DNA of 64,000 nt from an uncultured Mediterraneibacter sp. (GCF_944377805.1 NZ_CALWFZ010000007.1:1-64000), one strand, 5' to 3'; shown: positions 1-8,517, numbered from the stretch's first letter. Notes: a model not told the origin generated them from the letters alone. Numbers and translations are program-made.

Positions 1-618
1 GCGGGAAAAGTTGCTGGCTCCCATACCGTTTACATTATATGTATTATGGATTGAAAGCCAGTTATTCAGATACCGTATGATAAGGACTGTATCTCCGGTG
101 GGAGCGTCGTTCATAATCCTGCTCACAGCTTCATCAAGCTGCGTCCGGTACGTGGGCAGATTCTCTTCTGTAAACCCTTCATAAAAGTAGGATTCGCCGC
201 TCATAGCGGACAGATGCCAGGACGGGGTGTTATCGTCCGAATCCGCATCGGCTTCAAAAGCAATGCGTGACACATCTATCCAGAAATATTCAGGGTGGTC
301 CCGGAAGAAAGCAAAAAGGACGTTGCCCACTTCTGTATCCGGTTCAACCGGCGAATTAAGTGAAACCGTAAGGTTTGACGGATCGTAAGGATCTGTCAGG
401 TTCCCTGCCTGAGCCTTTACCTGATCGTACAGGTCCTTCTCCTGCGCATTTAACTGAGTATAATAATATTCGCCCGCCGCGCCCGCTGCGTTCACTTTCG
501 GGGCCGGCAGAAAAAGCAGGGCGAAGACGGCAAATATCATACAGCAGCCCATGATCCCGAAACGCGCGTGTCCTTCTGTATGTTTTCCTTGCCCAAACAT
601 CTTAGTTTTTCTTTTCAT
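1..618 (-). CDS. Secreted transglutaminase-like protein, N-terminal part (runs off window)
   Basis: The minus-strand reading frame opens with ATG at 618 behind AGGAGAG and continues to the window edge, so only about 206 residues are present. A basic start (MKRKTK) and a hydrophobic stretch around residues 22-40 ending in a small-residue cleavage-like site (VNAAGA) suggest export. A DHPEYFWI segment near residue 110 and a following NNWLSIHNTYN segment resemble the region leading into the transglutaminase-like fold of clostridial exported proteins. The catalytic Cys-His-Asp part would lie beyond the window, so the enzymatic assignment is an inference from the N-terminal half only. Confidence 0.6.
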   Translation of the reverse strand, partial: MKRKTKMFGQGKHTEGHARFGIMGCCMIFAVFALLFLPAPKVNAAGAAGEYYYTQLNAQEKDLYDQVKAQAGNLTDPYDPSNLTVSLNSPVEPDTEVGNVLFAFFRDHPEYFWIDVSRIAFEADADSDDNTPSWHLSAMSGESYFYEGFTEENLPTYRTQLDEAVSRIMNDAPTGDTVLIIRYLNNWLSIHNTYNVNGMGASNFSR

Positions 619-755
619 ATGCTTTCTCTCCTGTATCAAACACATATTGCCTTCCTCTGGAAGCCGCTTTTTTTATTTATCCTGTGTATTTAATCTGTGA
701 AGTAAGTATATCCTGCCGCGCGCTCTTTGTCAATTCCGGGGATGTCCCGTATGTG

Positions 756-780
756 TCAAGAAAGGAGCCATTGCTCCAAT
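756..780 (-). terminator. Probable terminator of the queuosine-salvage operon
   Basis: On the minus strand, after the queL stop, GGAGC and GCTCC form a 5-bp stem around a 4-nt loop, followed by TTTCTT. The stem is short but the position at the end of a three-gene operon fits a weak intrinsic terminator. Confidence 0.45.
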
Positions 781-815
781 ACCATGATTACCTGGCAGAA
801 CACTGACAAAATAAA

Positions 816-1502
816 TCAGCCCACTCCAAAATCTGTAATCTCATACAGGACCTCCACATCCGGGTCGTCCAGAAGCCAGCGGTATTCGTCCATAAACCAT
901 CTCACCAGTTCTTCGTCCCGCCGAATTGGCGTTGAATTATTGTTGAATACATTGACCGTACCGTGTTTAAAATATTTTTTCAGGGCCGATATGTCATTGC
1001 GGATCATTTCCTTTGTCTGTCCCCTGATCCCTACCATCAGGCAAATAGAATCAAACAGCAAAGCCACCTCCCGGGGGCTTTCGAAATCGGCGTGCTTATT
1101 AAGAACCTTTTGCCGGAAATCGTTGTCAAATGTCTCCACCCCGATTTTGTAAGTGACAGGAATTCCAAAAAATTCTCTCATCTCATCCAGCCGTTTCCGG
1201 TACATCCAGTGGCTTTCAAAAATCAGTCTGCCGACATTTTTCTCCCTCACGATCTTCCGTATGTCTTCCAGTGTGGCACGGGGAAGTTCAAAACAGCTCC
1301 CCGAATTGATCGTCTCCAGCACACCCATTCTCCCGGTAACGCGCGCAAGCACCTTCCGGTTCTGCTCCACCATCTCTGTTTCATCTCTGCCGTTGTCCTC
1401 AATATAATCACAGAAGGAGCATTTGCCCCAGGCACATGGAAATGCCCTTAAAAGCACAATCTCTCTCCCGTTTTTCTCTGTAATCACACTGTATCGTTCC
1501 AT
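816..1502 (-). CDS. queL: Queuine lyase-like radical SAM protein
   Basis: Small radical SAM protein of 228 residues. Cysteines C23, C28 and C31 (CAWGKCSFC) lie near the N-terminus as expected for a [4Fe-4S]/SAM site, although the spacing is CX4CX2C rather than the canonical CX3CX2C. It starts 5 nt after the queT stop, with its GAAGGAAAA ribosome site inside the end of queT. Together with a nucleoside hydrolase and an ECF S component behind a preQ1 riboswitch, this matches the queK-queT-queL salvage locus known from Clostridioides difficile, where QueL releases preQ1 from queuine. The function is assigned from that context plus the radical SAM signature. Confidence 0.78.
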   Translation of the reverse strand: MERYSVITEKNGREIVLLRAFPCAWGKCSFCDYIEDNGRDETEMVEQNRKVLARVTGRMGVLETINSGSCFELPRATLEDIRKIVREKNVGRLIFESHWMYRKRLDEMREFFGIPVTYKIGVETFDNDFRQKVLNKHADFESPREVALLFDSICLMVGIRGQTKEMIRNDISALKKYFKHGTVNVFNNNSTPIRRDEELVRWFMDEYRWLLDDPDVEVLYEITDFGVG

Positions 1503-1507
1503 TTCTT

Positions 1508-2083
1508 CTATTTTCCTTCCGATATCCTGCGGCTCAGTTCTCCGTAAACCAGCGGAAGCAACATGCTCACTGCAAGAATCGAAACACAGCGGTCCGCATA
1601 GTCGGTCAGAAACTGCACGGCAAAAATGCTCCCTGTAAGTCCCAGCGGCGTCCGGGCAAGCAGCTGTACGATCATCGTTGAACCAGATGATGTCACGCCG
1701 CCGAACAGCACCGCATTAATCACCGCGCTAAGCATTGTTCCCGGTACGGTTATGCCCAGTCCTTTCAGAAGGATCCATCCTCCCTTCACAGGTTTCCTGT
1801 TCATCAGAATACCGCTCATTATTCCTGTGATCATCCCCACCGGCGCAAAATAAAGAGCGTAAATATCCACCGTAGCGCCCGTAAGAATACCGCTCAGCAG
1901 ATTCGGGAGCATTCCGAACCAGGGTCCCAGCACAGCGCCCGTAAGAATCGTCCCGATACTGTCCAGATAGATCGGAAGGCGCAGCGTAAGAGCAATCTGT
2001 CCTCCCACTATATTGACCACCACTGCCATTGCCACAAAGCAGATCTGATATGTACTGATTTTTCCTGACCTTATTTTATTCAT
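1508..2083 (-). CDS. queT: Queuosine/queuine ECF transporter S component
   Basis: Hydrophobic protein of 191 residues with about five to six membrane segments and the LPIYLDSIGTILTGAVLGPW pattern of ECF substrate-binding subunits. It would bind a queuosine-type nucleoside or base in the membrane and rely on a shared EcfA-EcfT energizing module that is not in this window. Its ATG overlaps the queK TGA (ATGA), so the two are translationally coupled. The substrate is inferred from the neighbours and the preQ1 riboswitch. The name queT is also used for preQ1/queuine carriers, so the exact form carried is uncertain. Confidence 0.78.
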   Translation of the reverse strand: MNKIRSGKISTYQICFVAMAVVVNIVGGQIALTLRLPIYLDSIGTILTGAVLGPWFGMLPNLLSGILTGATVDIYALYFAPVGMITGIMSGILMNRKPVKGGWILLKGLGITVPGTMLSAVINAVLFGGVTSSGSTMIVQLLARTPLGLTGSIFAVQFLTDYADRCVSILAVSMLLPLVYGELSRRISEGK

Positions 2084-3024
2084 TGCTCAACCTCTTTATT
2101 TAATATTCTCGACATGAAAAATGACATAAACCTTTCCGCGTCCGTCTCAGTCAGAACATGACTGTTAGGTTTTTTCTTCCAGAAATTCATGGAGTCAACC
2201 ACCGTCTGGCCCCTGCAGATCCCCTCTGTCTCTACATCCAGAAAACTGTCAAAACCACTGCACATAGAGGAATCGATCATATACGCGACCGCCAGCGGAT
2301 CATTGATAACGCAGCCGATGATTCCTTCATATTCCCAGTGAAAATCCATATAGAACCCTGTAATCTTCCGGATAAATTCACCGGTCTTCTTATCCAGACG
2401 CTCCATATACGATACCAGATTTGGTGTCAGAACAATCTCTCTCGTAACATCCAGTCCCACCATCTCGATCTTCTTTCCCGCTTCCGCAAACAGCTGATAG
2501 CAGGCTTTCGCCGCCTCGGGATCACACCAGTAATTATACTCCGCTACCGGCGAGCAGTTCCCATGACTCCTGAAACTTCCTCCCATTGATACAAGCCTTG
2601 TAATCCGCCCGATCAGCTCCGGTCTCTTCTGGAAGAGCCGCGCCAGGTTTGTCATCGGCCCCAGGGCAAGGATGGATATTTCTTCCTTTTCCAGTGTTTC
2701 TTCCAGGAATTTCACAGCCGTCTTTTCAGGAAATTCTCCCGGAATTTCCGGCAGGAAGCTCTCTCCCAGCCCATCTCTCCCATGTGTGTCCATAGCGTCC
2801 ACATACGTTCCGCCAAGCGGCAGCATCTCCCCGATATAAACCGGAATATCCTGTCTGCCAGCCTGTCGGAGTACCTTTCTGGCATTCCCGGCCCCAATGT
2901 CTGCCGGCACATTTCCGGACACAGTGGTGATCCCCGCAATATCCAGTTCCGGCGAGGCAAGCGCCAGGAGCAGCGCGAGTGCATCGTCAATTCCCGGATC
3001 ACAGTCAATAATCACTTTCGGCAT
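2080..3024 (-). CDS. queK: Queuosine nucleosidase-like nucleoside hydrolase
   Basis: Inosine-uridine nucleoside hydrolase family protein of 314 residues. The N-terminal IIDCDPGIDDALAL segment carries the DxDxGxDDA calcium-binding signature, and NDPLAVAYM near the C-terminus provides the last metal ligand region. ATG 3024 is preferred because CAGGAGG precedes it at good spacing; upstream in-frame codons lie in the riboswitch terminator region. In the characterised C. difficile locus the homologue cleaves queuosine to queuine for QueL. A general purine/pyrimidine nucleosidase role is possible from sequence alone, but the riboswitch and partner genes favour queuosine salvage. Confidence 0.8.
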   Translation of the reverse strand: MPKVIIDCDPGIDDALALLLALASPELDIAGITTVSGNVPADIGAGNARKVLRQAGRQDIPVYIGEMLPLGGTYVDAMDTHGRDGLGESFLPEIPGEFPEKTAVKFLEETLEKEEISILALGPMTNLARLFQKRPELIGRITRLVSMGGSFRSHGNCSPVAEYNYWCDPEAAKACYQLFAEAGKKIEMVGLDVTREIVLTPNLVSYMERLDKKTGEFIRKITGFYMDFHWEYEGIIGCVINDPLAVAYMIDSSMCSGFDSFLDVETEGICRGQTVVDSMNFWKKKPNSHVLTETDAERFMSFFMSRILNKEVEQ

Positions 3025-3071
3025 AAAAAAACCTCCTGATAAAACGTCCTTTTTATGGCAAAATCCTCCAC

Positions 3072-3110
3072 AAAAAGGCATACTTCATCAGAAGACACCT
3101 GTTTAAGCCT
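3072..3110 (-). terminator. Attenuator hairpin between the preQ1 riboswitch and queK
   Basis: On the minus strand AGGC...GCCT closes an imperfect stem enclosing a perfect CTTC-TGAT-GAAG hairpin, followed by TTTTT. Its 5' arm shares the AGG that ends the riboswitch pseudoknot strand (CUAGG), so ligand binding and terminator folding would compete for the same bases. This is a plausible transcriptional expression platform. Confidence 0.6.
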
Positions 3111-3144
3111 AGTTTTTTATACTGGGAGGATTTCGAACCAGTTT
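3108..3144 (-). promoter_or_regulatory. preQ1-I riboswitch controlling the queuosine-salvage operon
   Basis: Minus-strand RNA with stem CUGG/CCAG enclosing a UUC-containing loop, then the A-rich tail UAUAAAAAACUAGG. The final AGG can pair with CCU in the loop to close the H-type pseudoknot. This is the arrangement of class I preQ1 aptamers such as the Bacillus subtilis queC leader. It starts a few bases after the predicted transcription start. Confidence 0.85.
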
Positions 3145-3158
3145 ATGAAACTTAAAGT

Positions 3159-3187
3159 AGTATAGCAAATTATCCTCTTTAGTACAA
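3159..3187 (-). promoter_or_regulatory. Promoter of the queuosine-salvage operon
   Basis: Minus-strand TTGTAC, 17-bp spacer, TATACT. A start about 7 bp after the -10 box would lie immediately upstream of the preQ1 aptamer. Confidence 0.6.
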
Positions 3188-3228
3188 GGATTCTTTTTTT
3201 GATGTGATTATCTTTTTCAAAAAAACAC

Positions 3229-3257
3229 TTGTGTTTTGCAGCTTGAAGACGTACAAT
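3229..3257 (+). promoter_or_regulatory. Promoter of the thiamine operon
   Basis: TTGTGT, 17-bp spacer, TACAAT on the plus strand, ending about 17 nt before the TPP riboswitch. It diverges from the que promoter in the same spacer. Confidence 0.55.
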
Positions 3258-3273
3258 GACTGCAGCAATTAAA

Positions 3274-3354
3274 TACAGGGGAGCTTGTAAACAGGCTGAG
3301 AGGAAGGTGTGACCTTCGACCCGGAAACCTGATTTGGATAATGCCAACGGAGGG
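3274..3354 (+). promoter_or_regulatory. TPP (THI-box) riboswitch
   Basis: Contains the conserved ACAGGGGAGC start, the CTGAGAGGAAG pyrimidine-sensing helix region, ACCC and ACCTGATTTGGATAATGCC, then CAACGGAGGGA. All conserved blocks of the thiamine pyrophosphate aptamer are present in order. It controls the seven-gene operon that follows. Confidence 0.96.
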
Positions 3355-3367
3355 ACTTTTAAAGCGC

Positions 3368-3410
3368 ACGGGGAACGTCCGAATGGAAGTTTCCCGTAAT
3401 TTTTATTTTT
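3368..3410 (+). terminator. TPP-controlled terminator in the thi leader
   Basis: ACGGGGAAC pairs with GTTTCCCGT (9 bp, one G-T) around a 12-nt loop and is followed by AATTTTTATTTTT. Its place between the TPP aptamer and thiS indicates transcription attenuation rather than purely translational control. Confidence 0.8.
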
Positions 3411-3424
3411 GAGAGGGTATGCAT

Positions 3425-3619
3425 ATGGTAAAGGTAAATGGCAAACTGGCGGACATTGCCGGAAAGACGGTTTCGGACTATCTTGCCACGACAGACTTCG
3501 ACCCGAAACGGATCGCTGTAGAACGAAACGGGGAAATCGTCTTTAAGTCACAGTACGATAATGTAGTCCTGCGGGACGGCGACAACGTGGAAATCGTCAG
3601 TTTTGTGGGAGGTGGTTAA
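3425..3619 (+). CDS. thiS: Sulfur carrier protein ThiS
   Basis: Ubiquitin-like sulfur carrier of 64 residues ending in VSFVGGG. The terminal Gly-Gly is the part adenylated by ThiF and thiocarboxylated before sulfur transfer to ThiG. ATG 3425 is chosen because GAGAGGG lies 7-8 nt upstream; an in-frame ATG at 3419 would sit almost on the ribosome site. It is directly followed by thiF, whose ATG comes right after the thiS stop. Confidence 0.93.
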   Translation: MVKVNGKLADIAGKTVSDYLATTDFDPKRIAVERNGEIVFKSQYDNVVLRDGDNVEIVSFVGGG

Positions 3620-4246
3620 ATGATCCCTGCAAGAGAAGAGTGGACAGCAGCTCTTGAAAAACGGCACGGAAGAGAAAATCAAAGGAAGTTTTCCGCCGCT
3701 TCCGTCGCCGTCTGCGGCCTGGGCGGTCTTGGCTCGAATATAGCCATCGCCCTTGCCCGCGCCGGCATTGGGAAGCTGATCCTGATCGACTTTGATCGTG
3801 TGGATATTACCAATCTGCACCGTCAGCAATACATGGTTTCACAAATCGGACAATACAAAACCGAAGCACTTGCAGCTTATTTACGGAGGACGATTCCATA
3901 CACAGAACTGGAGACACACACTGTTTATATCACCGGGGACAATGCTGCGGCGCTGCTAAAGGATGCCGACATTATCTGCGAGGCTTTTGACAACGCCGAA
4001 AACAAAGCAATGCTTACCAACCTTGTACTGGAAACCATGCCCGAAAAGTATTTGGTCGCCGCTTCCGGTATGGCCGGTTTTGGCGACGCCAATGCCATAC
4101 GGACACGAAAGATCACGAAACACTTTTATCTCTGCGGCGATGCGGTCAGCGATGTGGAAGACGGCATTGGTCTTGTTTCCTCCAGGGTGATGATCTGTGC
4201 CGCCCATCAGGCACACACCGTTTTACAGATTTTAATTAACAAATGA
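3620..4246 (+). CDS. thiF: ThiS adenylyltransferase ThiF
   Basis: E1-like enzyme of 208 residues that adenylates the C-terminus of ThiS. VCGLGGLGSN near residue 33 is the nucleotide-binding loop, followed by LILIDFDRVDITNLHRQQY, the conserved Asp/Arg/Gln block of the ThiF/MoeB fold. EAFDNAENKAM corresponds to the ADNAExR-like adenylate region. It has the short clostridial form without a clear C-terminal CXXC zinc pair. It starts immediately after thiS, with GGAGGTGG overlapping the thiS end. Confidence 0.92.
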   Translation: MIPAREEWTAALEKRHGRENQRKFSAASVAVCGLGGLGSNIAIALARAGIGKLILIDFDRVDITNLHRQQYMVSQIGQYKTEALAAYLRRTIPYTELETHTVYITGDNAAALLKDADIICEAFDNAENKAMLTNLVLETMPEKYLVAASGMAGFGDANAIRTRKITKHFYLCGDAVSDVEDGIGLVSSRVMICAAHQAHTVLQILINK

Positions 4247-4261
4247 AAGAAGGAACTAAAA

Positions 4262-5032
4262 ATGAACCATGACAAACTTATCATCGGTAAACACGAGTTC
4301 AGTTCCCGGTTTATCCTGGGGTCTGGCAAATATTCCATGCAGCTTATTAAAGCTGCCGTAAAAGATGCCGGTGCCGAGATCATTACCCTTGCGGTACGCC
4401 GTGCCAATACAAGGGAACAGGAAAGCATTTTGGATTATATTCCTGACGGCGTGACGCTGCTTCCCAACACCAGCGGCGCAAGAAACGCCGAGGAGGCCGT
4501 CCGCATTGCCCGGCTCGCCAGAGAACTGGGCTGCGGCGATTTTATAAAAATCGAGATCATGCGTGACTCTAAGTATCTGCTGCCCGATAATCAGGAAACC
4601 ATTAAAGCAACGGAGATCCTTGCAAAAGAAGGATTTGTTGTTATGCCTTATATGTATCCCGATCTGAATACCGCCCGTGATCTGGTGAATGCCGGCGCGG
4701 CCAGTGTCATGCCGCTGGCTTCTCCAATCGGTTCAAACAAAGGGCTTGCCACAAAAGAATTTATTCAGATTCTGATCGATGAAATAGATCTTCCCATTAT
4801 CGTGGATGCCGGTATCGGCAGACCCTCGCAGGCCTGTGAAGCAATGGAAATGGGCGCGGCGGCGATCATGGCGAATACCGCCCTTGCGACCGCCGGAAAT
4901 CTTCCCATGATGGCTTCCGCATTTAAAAGTGCGATCGAGGCCGGACGGAAAGCCTACCTTGCCGGACTTGGCAGAGTGCTTGCCCGCGGCGCGTCCTCAT
5001 CTGACCCGCTGACTGGCTTTTTGCGCGATTAG
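4262..5032 (+). CDS. thiG: Thiazole synthase ThiG
   Basis: 256-residue TIM-barrel enzyme that condenses 1-deoxy-xylulose 5-phosphate, dehydroglycine and the ThiS thiocarboxylate to thiazole phosphate. The opening [12 protein letters not shown], the [16 protein letters not shown] strand that carries the Schiff-base lysine, and [22 protein letters not shown] in the phosphate-binding half are family signatures. The length is typical. The thiH ribosome site overlaps its stop. Confidence 0.96.
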   Translation: MNHDKLIIGKHEFSSRFILGSGKYSMQLIKAAVKDAGAEIITLAVRRANTREQESILDYIPDGVTLLPNTSGARNAEEAVRIARLARELGCGDFIKIEIMRDSKYLLPDNQETIKATEILAKEGFVVMPYMYPDLNTARDLVNAGAASVMPLASPIGSNKGLATKEFIQILIDEIDLPIIVDAGIGRPSQACEAMEMGAAAIMANTALATAGNLPMMASAFKSAIEAGRKAYLAGLGRVLARGASSSDPLTGFLRD

Positions 5033-5044
5033 GAGGTGAAAGCA

Positions 5045-6298
5045 ATGGAAAATCAGTTTTGGGTGGACTCTGAATTTCTCTCGCCGGAAGCGCTGGGCAA
5101 AAAGCATCGCCTGGAAACAGACCCGTCTTTCCGCAAGAATCATATGGAATATATGCCCGGAATGGAAGTTATCGAGTCGGATGTATGTAAAAATGTCATG
5201 TCTCATATGAATGCCTATGATGCTTCTAAATATAACGCAAAAGATGTGAAAGCGGCATTGGAGCATGAGACCTGCTCCATCGAAGACTTCAAAGCGCTTC
5301 TTTCTCCTGCAGCGGAACCTTTCTTAGAGCAGATGGCAGAACGGGCAAGAATGGAAACGGGCCGGCATTTCGGCAACACTGTGTATCTGTTTACACCGCT
5401 GTATATTGCCAATCACTGCGAAAATTACTGCGTTTACTGCGGCTTTAACTGCTACAATCATATCAGCCGTATGAAACTGGACATGGGGCAGATCGAAAAA
5501 GAAATGAAAATTATCGCCGACTCAGGCATGGAGGAAGTGTTAATCCTCACCGGCGAAAGCCGTACGCAAAGCTCTGTGGAATATATTGGAGAAGCAGTCA
5601 GTCTGGCGCGAAAGTATTTTCGTATGGTGGGGCTGGAAATCTATCCTGTTAATACAGACGAATACAGATACCTGCACGAATGTGGCGCGGATTATGTGAC
5701 GGTCTTTCAGGAAACCTATGATACGGAAAAATACGAACAGCTTCATCTGATGGGACACAAGCGTGTCTGGCCTTACCGTTTCGATGCACAGGAGCGGGCG
5801 CTTCGCGGCGGCATGCGTGGCGTGGCGTTCTCAGCACTGCTCGGACTTTCGGACTTCCGCAAGGACGCGCTGGCAAGTGCGCTTCATGTGTACTACTTAC
5901 AGAGAAAATACCCCCATGCGGAAATGTCTCTGTCCTGTCCGCGCCTCCGTCCAATCATCAACAATGATAAAATCAATCCTTTGGATGTCCACGAAACGCA
6001 GCTTTGCCAGATCATTTGTGCTTACCGGATTTTCCTGCCCTATGTTGGTATTACGGTTTCTTCCCGCGAAAGCGCGCATTTTCGCGACGGAATCGTTAAA
6101 ATCGCCGCCACCAAGGTCTCTGCCGGTGTATCTACGGGAATTGGCGATCATGACAGCAAATACAACGGAAACGAAACCGGAGAGGCACGGGGCGATGAGC
6201 AGTTTAAAATCGATGATAACCGGAGTCTGTCCAGAATGTACCGGGACATCACAGATGAAGGCTTACAACCGGTTTTGAACGATTATCTGTATGTATGA
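5045..6298 (+). CDS. thiH: 2-iminoacetate synthase ThiH
   Basis: Radical SAM tyrosine lyase of 417 residues that makes dehydroglycine for ThiG. CENYCVYC gives the CX3CX2C cluster motif near residue 120. Presence of ThiH rather than the oxygen-dependent glycine oxidase ThiO fits an anaerobe. ATG 5045 follows AGGAGGTGAAAGC; an in-frame GTG at 5036 lies inside that ribosome site and is rejected. It ends in TATGTATGA, with the thiE ribosome site beginning at the stop. Confidence 0.95.
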   Translation: MENQFWVDSEFLSPEALGKKHRLETDPSFRKNHMEYMPGMEVIESDVCKNVMSHMNAYDASKYNAKDVKAALEHETCSIEDFKALLSPAAEPFLEQMAERARMETGRHFGNTVYLFTPLYIANHCENYCVYCGFNCYNHISRMKLDMGQIEKEMKIIADSGMEEVLILTGESRTQSSVEYIGEAVSLARKYFRMVGLEIYPVNTDEYRYLHECGADYVTVFQETYDTEKYEQLHLMGHKRVWPYRFDAQERALRGGMRGVAFSALLGLSDFRKDALASALHVYYLQRKYPHAEMSLSCPRLRPIINNDKINPLDVHETQLCQIICAYRIFLPYVGITVSSRESAHFRDGIVKIAATKVSAGVSTGIGDHDSKYNGNETGEARGDEQFKIDDNRSLSRMYRDITDEGLQPVLNDYLYV

Positions 6299-6308
6299 GG
6301 TGAGAGAA

Positions 6309-6944
6309 ATGAGAAGATTTGATCCAAGCCTGTATTTTATTACAGACAGCACCCACTACTGCGAAGAAGAATTTTTGTACCGTGTGGAACAGGCACTTAT
6401 GGGCGGCGCGACACTGATACAGCTTCGGGAAAAAGAGCGTACGACTCATGAATATGTGGAACTTGCCGAAAAGGTGCACGCCATCGCGAAACGCTTCCGC
6501 GTTCCCCTCATCATTGATGATCGCGTAGACGTAGCGCTTGCCGTTGATGCGGAAGGCGTTCATGTCGGAGCGTCCGACATGCCTGTTGCTGCCGCGAGAA
6601 AACTCATGGGCGAAGATAAAATCGTAGGCGCGACAGCAAAAACGGTTCCCTGGGCGGTAGATGCATATGAACAGGGCGCGGATTACCTGGGCGTAGGCGC
6701 TATCTACCCCACTTCCACAAAGGTCAAAACTGTGCTGACCACCACAGAAACGCTTCGTGATATATGCAATGCCGTTCCCATTCCGGTAAACGCTATTGGC
6801 GGTCTGAATAAGGACAACATCGACATACTTGCCGGAATTCCCATTGCCGGTATATGCGTGGTCTCTGCCATTATGAAAGCCGATGATCCGAAACAGGCAG
6901 CAATAGAACTGAAATCGCAGGAAAGGAGCATCTTAGGAAAATGA
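6309..6944 (+). CDS. thiE: Thiamine-phosphate synthase ThiE
   Basis: TIM-barrel enzyme of 211 residues that joins HMP-pyrophosphate to thiazole phosphate. LYFITDS, IQLREKE, IIDDRVDVAL, HVGASDMP and GVGAIYPTSTK are the ordered substrate and pyrophosphate motifs. The usual HVGQ glutamine is Ala here, a small departure. ATG 6309 is preferred (GAGGTGAG 5 nt upstream) over an upstream in-frame ATG overlapping thiH. Its TGA overlaps the thiD ATG. Confidence 0.94.
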   Translation: MRRFDPSLYFITDSTHYCEEEFLYRVEQALMGGATLIQLREKERTTHEYVELAEKVHAIAKRFRVPLIIDDRVDVALAVDAEGVHVGASDMPVAAARKLMGEDKIVGATAKTVPWAVDAYEQGADYLGVGAIYPTSTKVKTVLTTTETLRDICNAVPIPVNAIGGLNKDNIDILAGIPIAGICVVSAIMKADDPKQAAIELKSQERSILGK

Positions 6945-7750
6945 AAACAGCATTAACAATCGCAGGAAGCGACTGCAGTGGAGGAGCCGGGATTCAGGCG
7001 GACATCAAGACAATGGCCATGAACGGGGTATATGCCATGAGCGCGATCACTGCGCTGACAGCACAAAACACCGTCGGCGTAAGATCTATTCAGGAGTCAT
7101 CACCCGAATTTTTAAAAGAACAGCTCGACGCGATATTTGAGGACATTTTCCCGGATGCGGTAAAAATCGGCATGGTATCATCTTCGGAACTGATCCGTGT
7201 AATTGCGGACCGGCTCCGCTATTATAAGGTGACCAACATTGTGGTAGACCCGGTGATGGTAGCAACCGCCGGTTCTTCGCTGATAAAAACCGATGCCATC
7301 CAGACAATGATACAAGAGCTTCTGCCTCTGGCAACGCTGATCACCCCCAATATTCCCGAAGCGGAGGTGCTCTCCGGTATGTCCATCCAAAACAGAGAAG
7401 ATATGCCGGTAGCGGCAAAGCATATCGAAGAGGCTTATGGCTGCGCTGTTCTTTTAAAAGGTGGCCATTGCATTAACGACGCCAATGATCTGCTGTGTCA
7501 AAACGGCACGATGCGCTGGTTTTCCGGCAGGCGTATTGACACTTCCAACACTCATGGAACGGGCTGCACTTTGTCCTCCGCTATCGCTTCCAATCTGGCA
7601 AAGGGCTTTTCTCTGGAGCAGTCTGTCCGGAGGGCGAAGGACTATATTTCCGGCGCACTGTCTGCCATGCTGGACTTAGGCAGAGGTTCGGGGCCAATGA
7701 TGCACAATTTTAATTTGCAGGATATATTTACGCAGGAGGGTGAGAAATGA
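6941..7750 (+). CDS. thiD: Hydroxymethylpyrimidine/phosphomethylpyrimidine kinase ThiD
   Basis: Ribokinase-fold kinase of 269 residues that phosphorylates HMP and HMP-phosphate. TIAGSDCSGGAGIQADIKT at the N-terminus and SNTHGTGCTLSSAIAS near residue 205 are the substrate and anion-hole motifs; the Cys in GTGC is typical of bifunctional ThiD. It overlaps thiE (ATGA) and tenA (ATGA), so the three are translationally coupled. Confidence 0.95.
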   Translation: MKTALTIAGSDCSGGAGIQADIKTMAMNGVYAMSAITALTAQNTVGVRSIQESSPEFLKEQLDAIFEDIFPDAVKIGMVSSSELIRVIADRLRYYKVTNIVVDPVMVATAGSSLIKTDAIQTMIQELLPLATLITPNIPEAEVLSGMSIQNREDMPVAAKHIEEAYGCAVLLKGGHCINDANDLLCQNGTMRWFSGRRIDTSNTHGTGCTLSSAIASNLAKGFSLEQSVRRAKDYISGALSAMLDLGRGSGPMMHNFNLQDIFTQEGEK

Positions 7751-8400
7751 AGACAACAGACAGGCTTTTAGCGGCGGCAAAAGAAATTTGGGATGCTTAC
7801 AGTGAACATCCCTTTGTCCTCGGAATTCAAAACGGTACTTTGGATAAAGAGAAATTCCGATATTACATCATACAAGACTTCCTGTATCTAAAAGATTACG
7901 CCAAAATCTTTGCCATTGGCGTTGCAAAGTCAAGGAGCATAGAGACCGCAAATCTGTTTGCCAGATATATCTCAGTGATGAATGGCGAACTGGATGTCCA
8001 CAAAGGCTATATGGGCCGGTTCGGAATCACGCAGACAGAGCTCCGCGAAATGAGGCCTTCTCTTGACAACCTTTCGTATACCTCCTATATGCTCCGGGTG
8101 GCATATGAAGAAGGGGAACAGGAAATTCTGGCAGCAATACTTTCCTGCGCTTACAGCTATGAAGTAATCGCGAGAAAGATGATAGAAAATAATCCAGATT
8201 CCGTAAATCATGTATTTTATGGCGATTGGATTAAAGACTACGCTTCTGCTGACTATGCTGCCGGGAATATGGTTTTGCTGGATGCTCTGAATCGCCTGAC
8301 CACACATTATACCGAAAGCCAGCTCCGTCACCTGACAGATATATTTGTTGCCTGTTCCCGTTACGAGCTGGCTTTCTGGCAGATGTCGTGGGAAATGTGA
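7747..8400 (+). CDS. tenA: Thiaminase II / aminopyrimidine aminohydrolase TenA
   Basis: All-helical TenA protein of 217 residues. ILSCAYSYEVIA contains the catalytic cysteine region, and YELAFWQMSWEM at the C-terminus carries the conserved glutamate. The known role of the family is hydrolysis of degraded thiamine or aminopyrimidines to HMP, which feeds ThiD upstream. It is the last gene of the operon. thiC (de novo HMP) and thiM are not in the window, so this operon alone covers the thiazole branch, coupling and pyrimidine salvage. Confidence 0.92.
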   Translation: MKTTDRLLAAAKEIWDAYSEHPFVLGIQNGTLDKEKFRYYIIQDFLYLKDYAKIFAIGVAKSRSIETANLFARYISVMNGELDVHKGYMGRFGITQTELREMRPSLDNLSYTSYMLRVAYEEGEQEILAAILSCAYSYEVIARKMIENNPDSVNHVFYGDWIKDYASADYAAGNMVLLDALNRLTTHYTESQLRHLTDIFVACSRYELAFWQMSWEM

Positions 8401-8423
8401 CAGCGAAGAAGTACAGCAAAAGA

Positions 8424-8447
8424 TTCTGATGGCCAGTTTCATCAGAA
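8424..8447 (+). terminator. Hairpin at the end of the thiamine operon
   Basis: TTCTGATG and CATCAGAA form a perfect 8-bp stem around an 8-nt loop shortly after the tenA stop. The following run (CCTTTACACCTT) is only weakly T-rich, so termination is likely but not certain. The spacer separates convergent tenA and scrB. Confidence 0.45.
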
Positions 8448-8517
8448 CCTTTACACCTTATAAAGTTCCATATTTTATATTAATTAGGGTGAAAACTCAA
8501 AAGTTGCATCCAAAATT

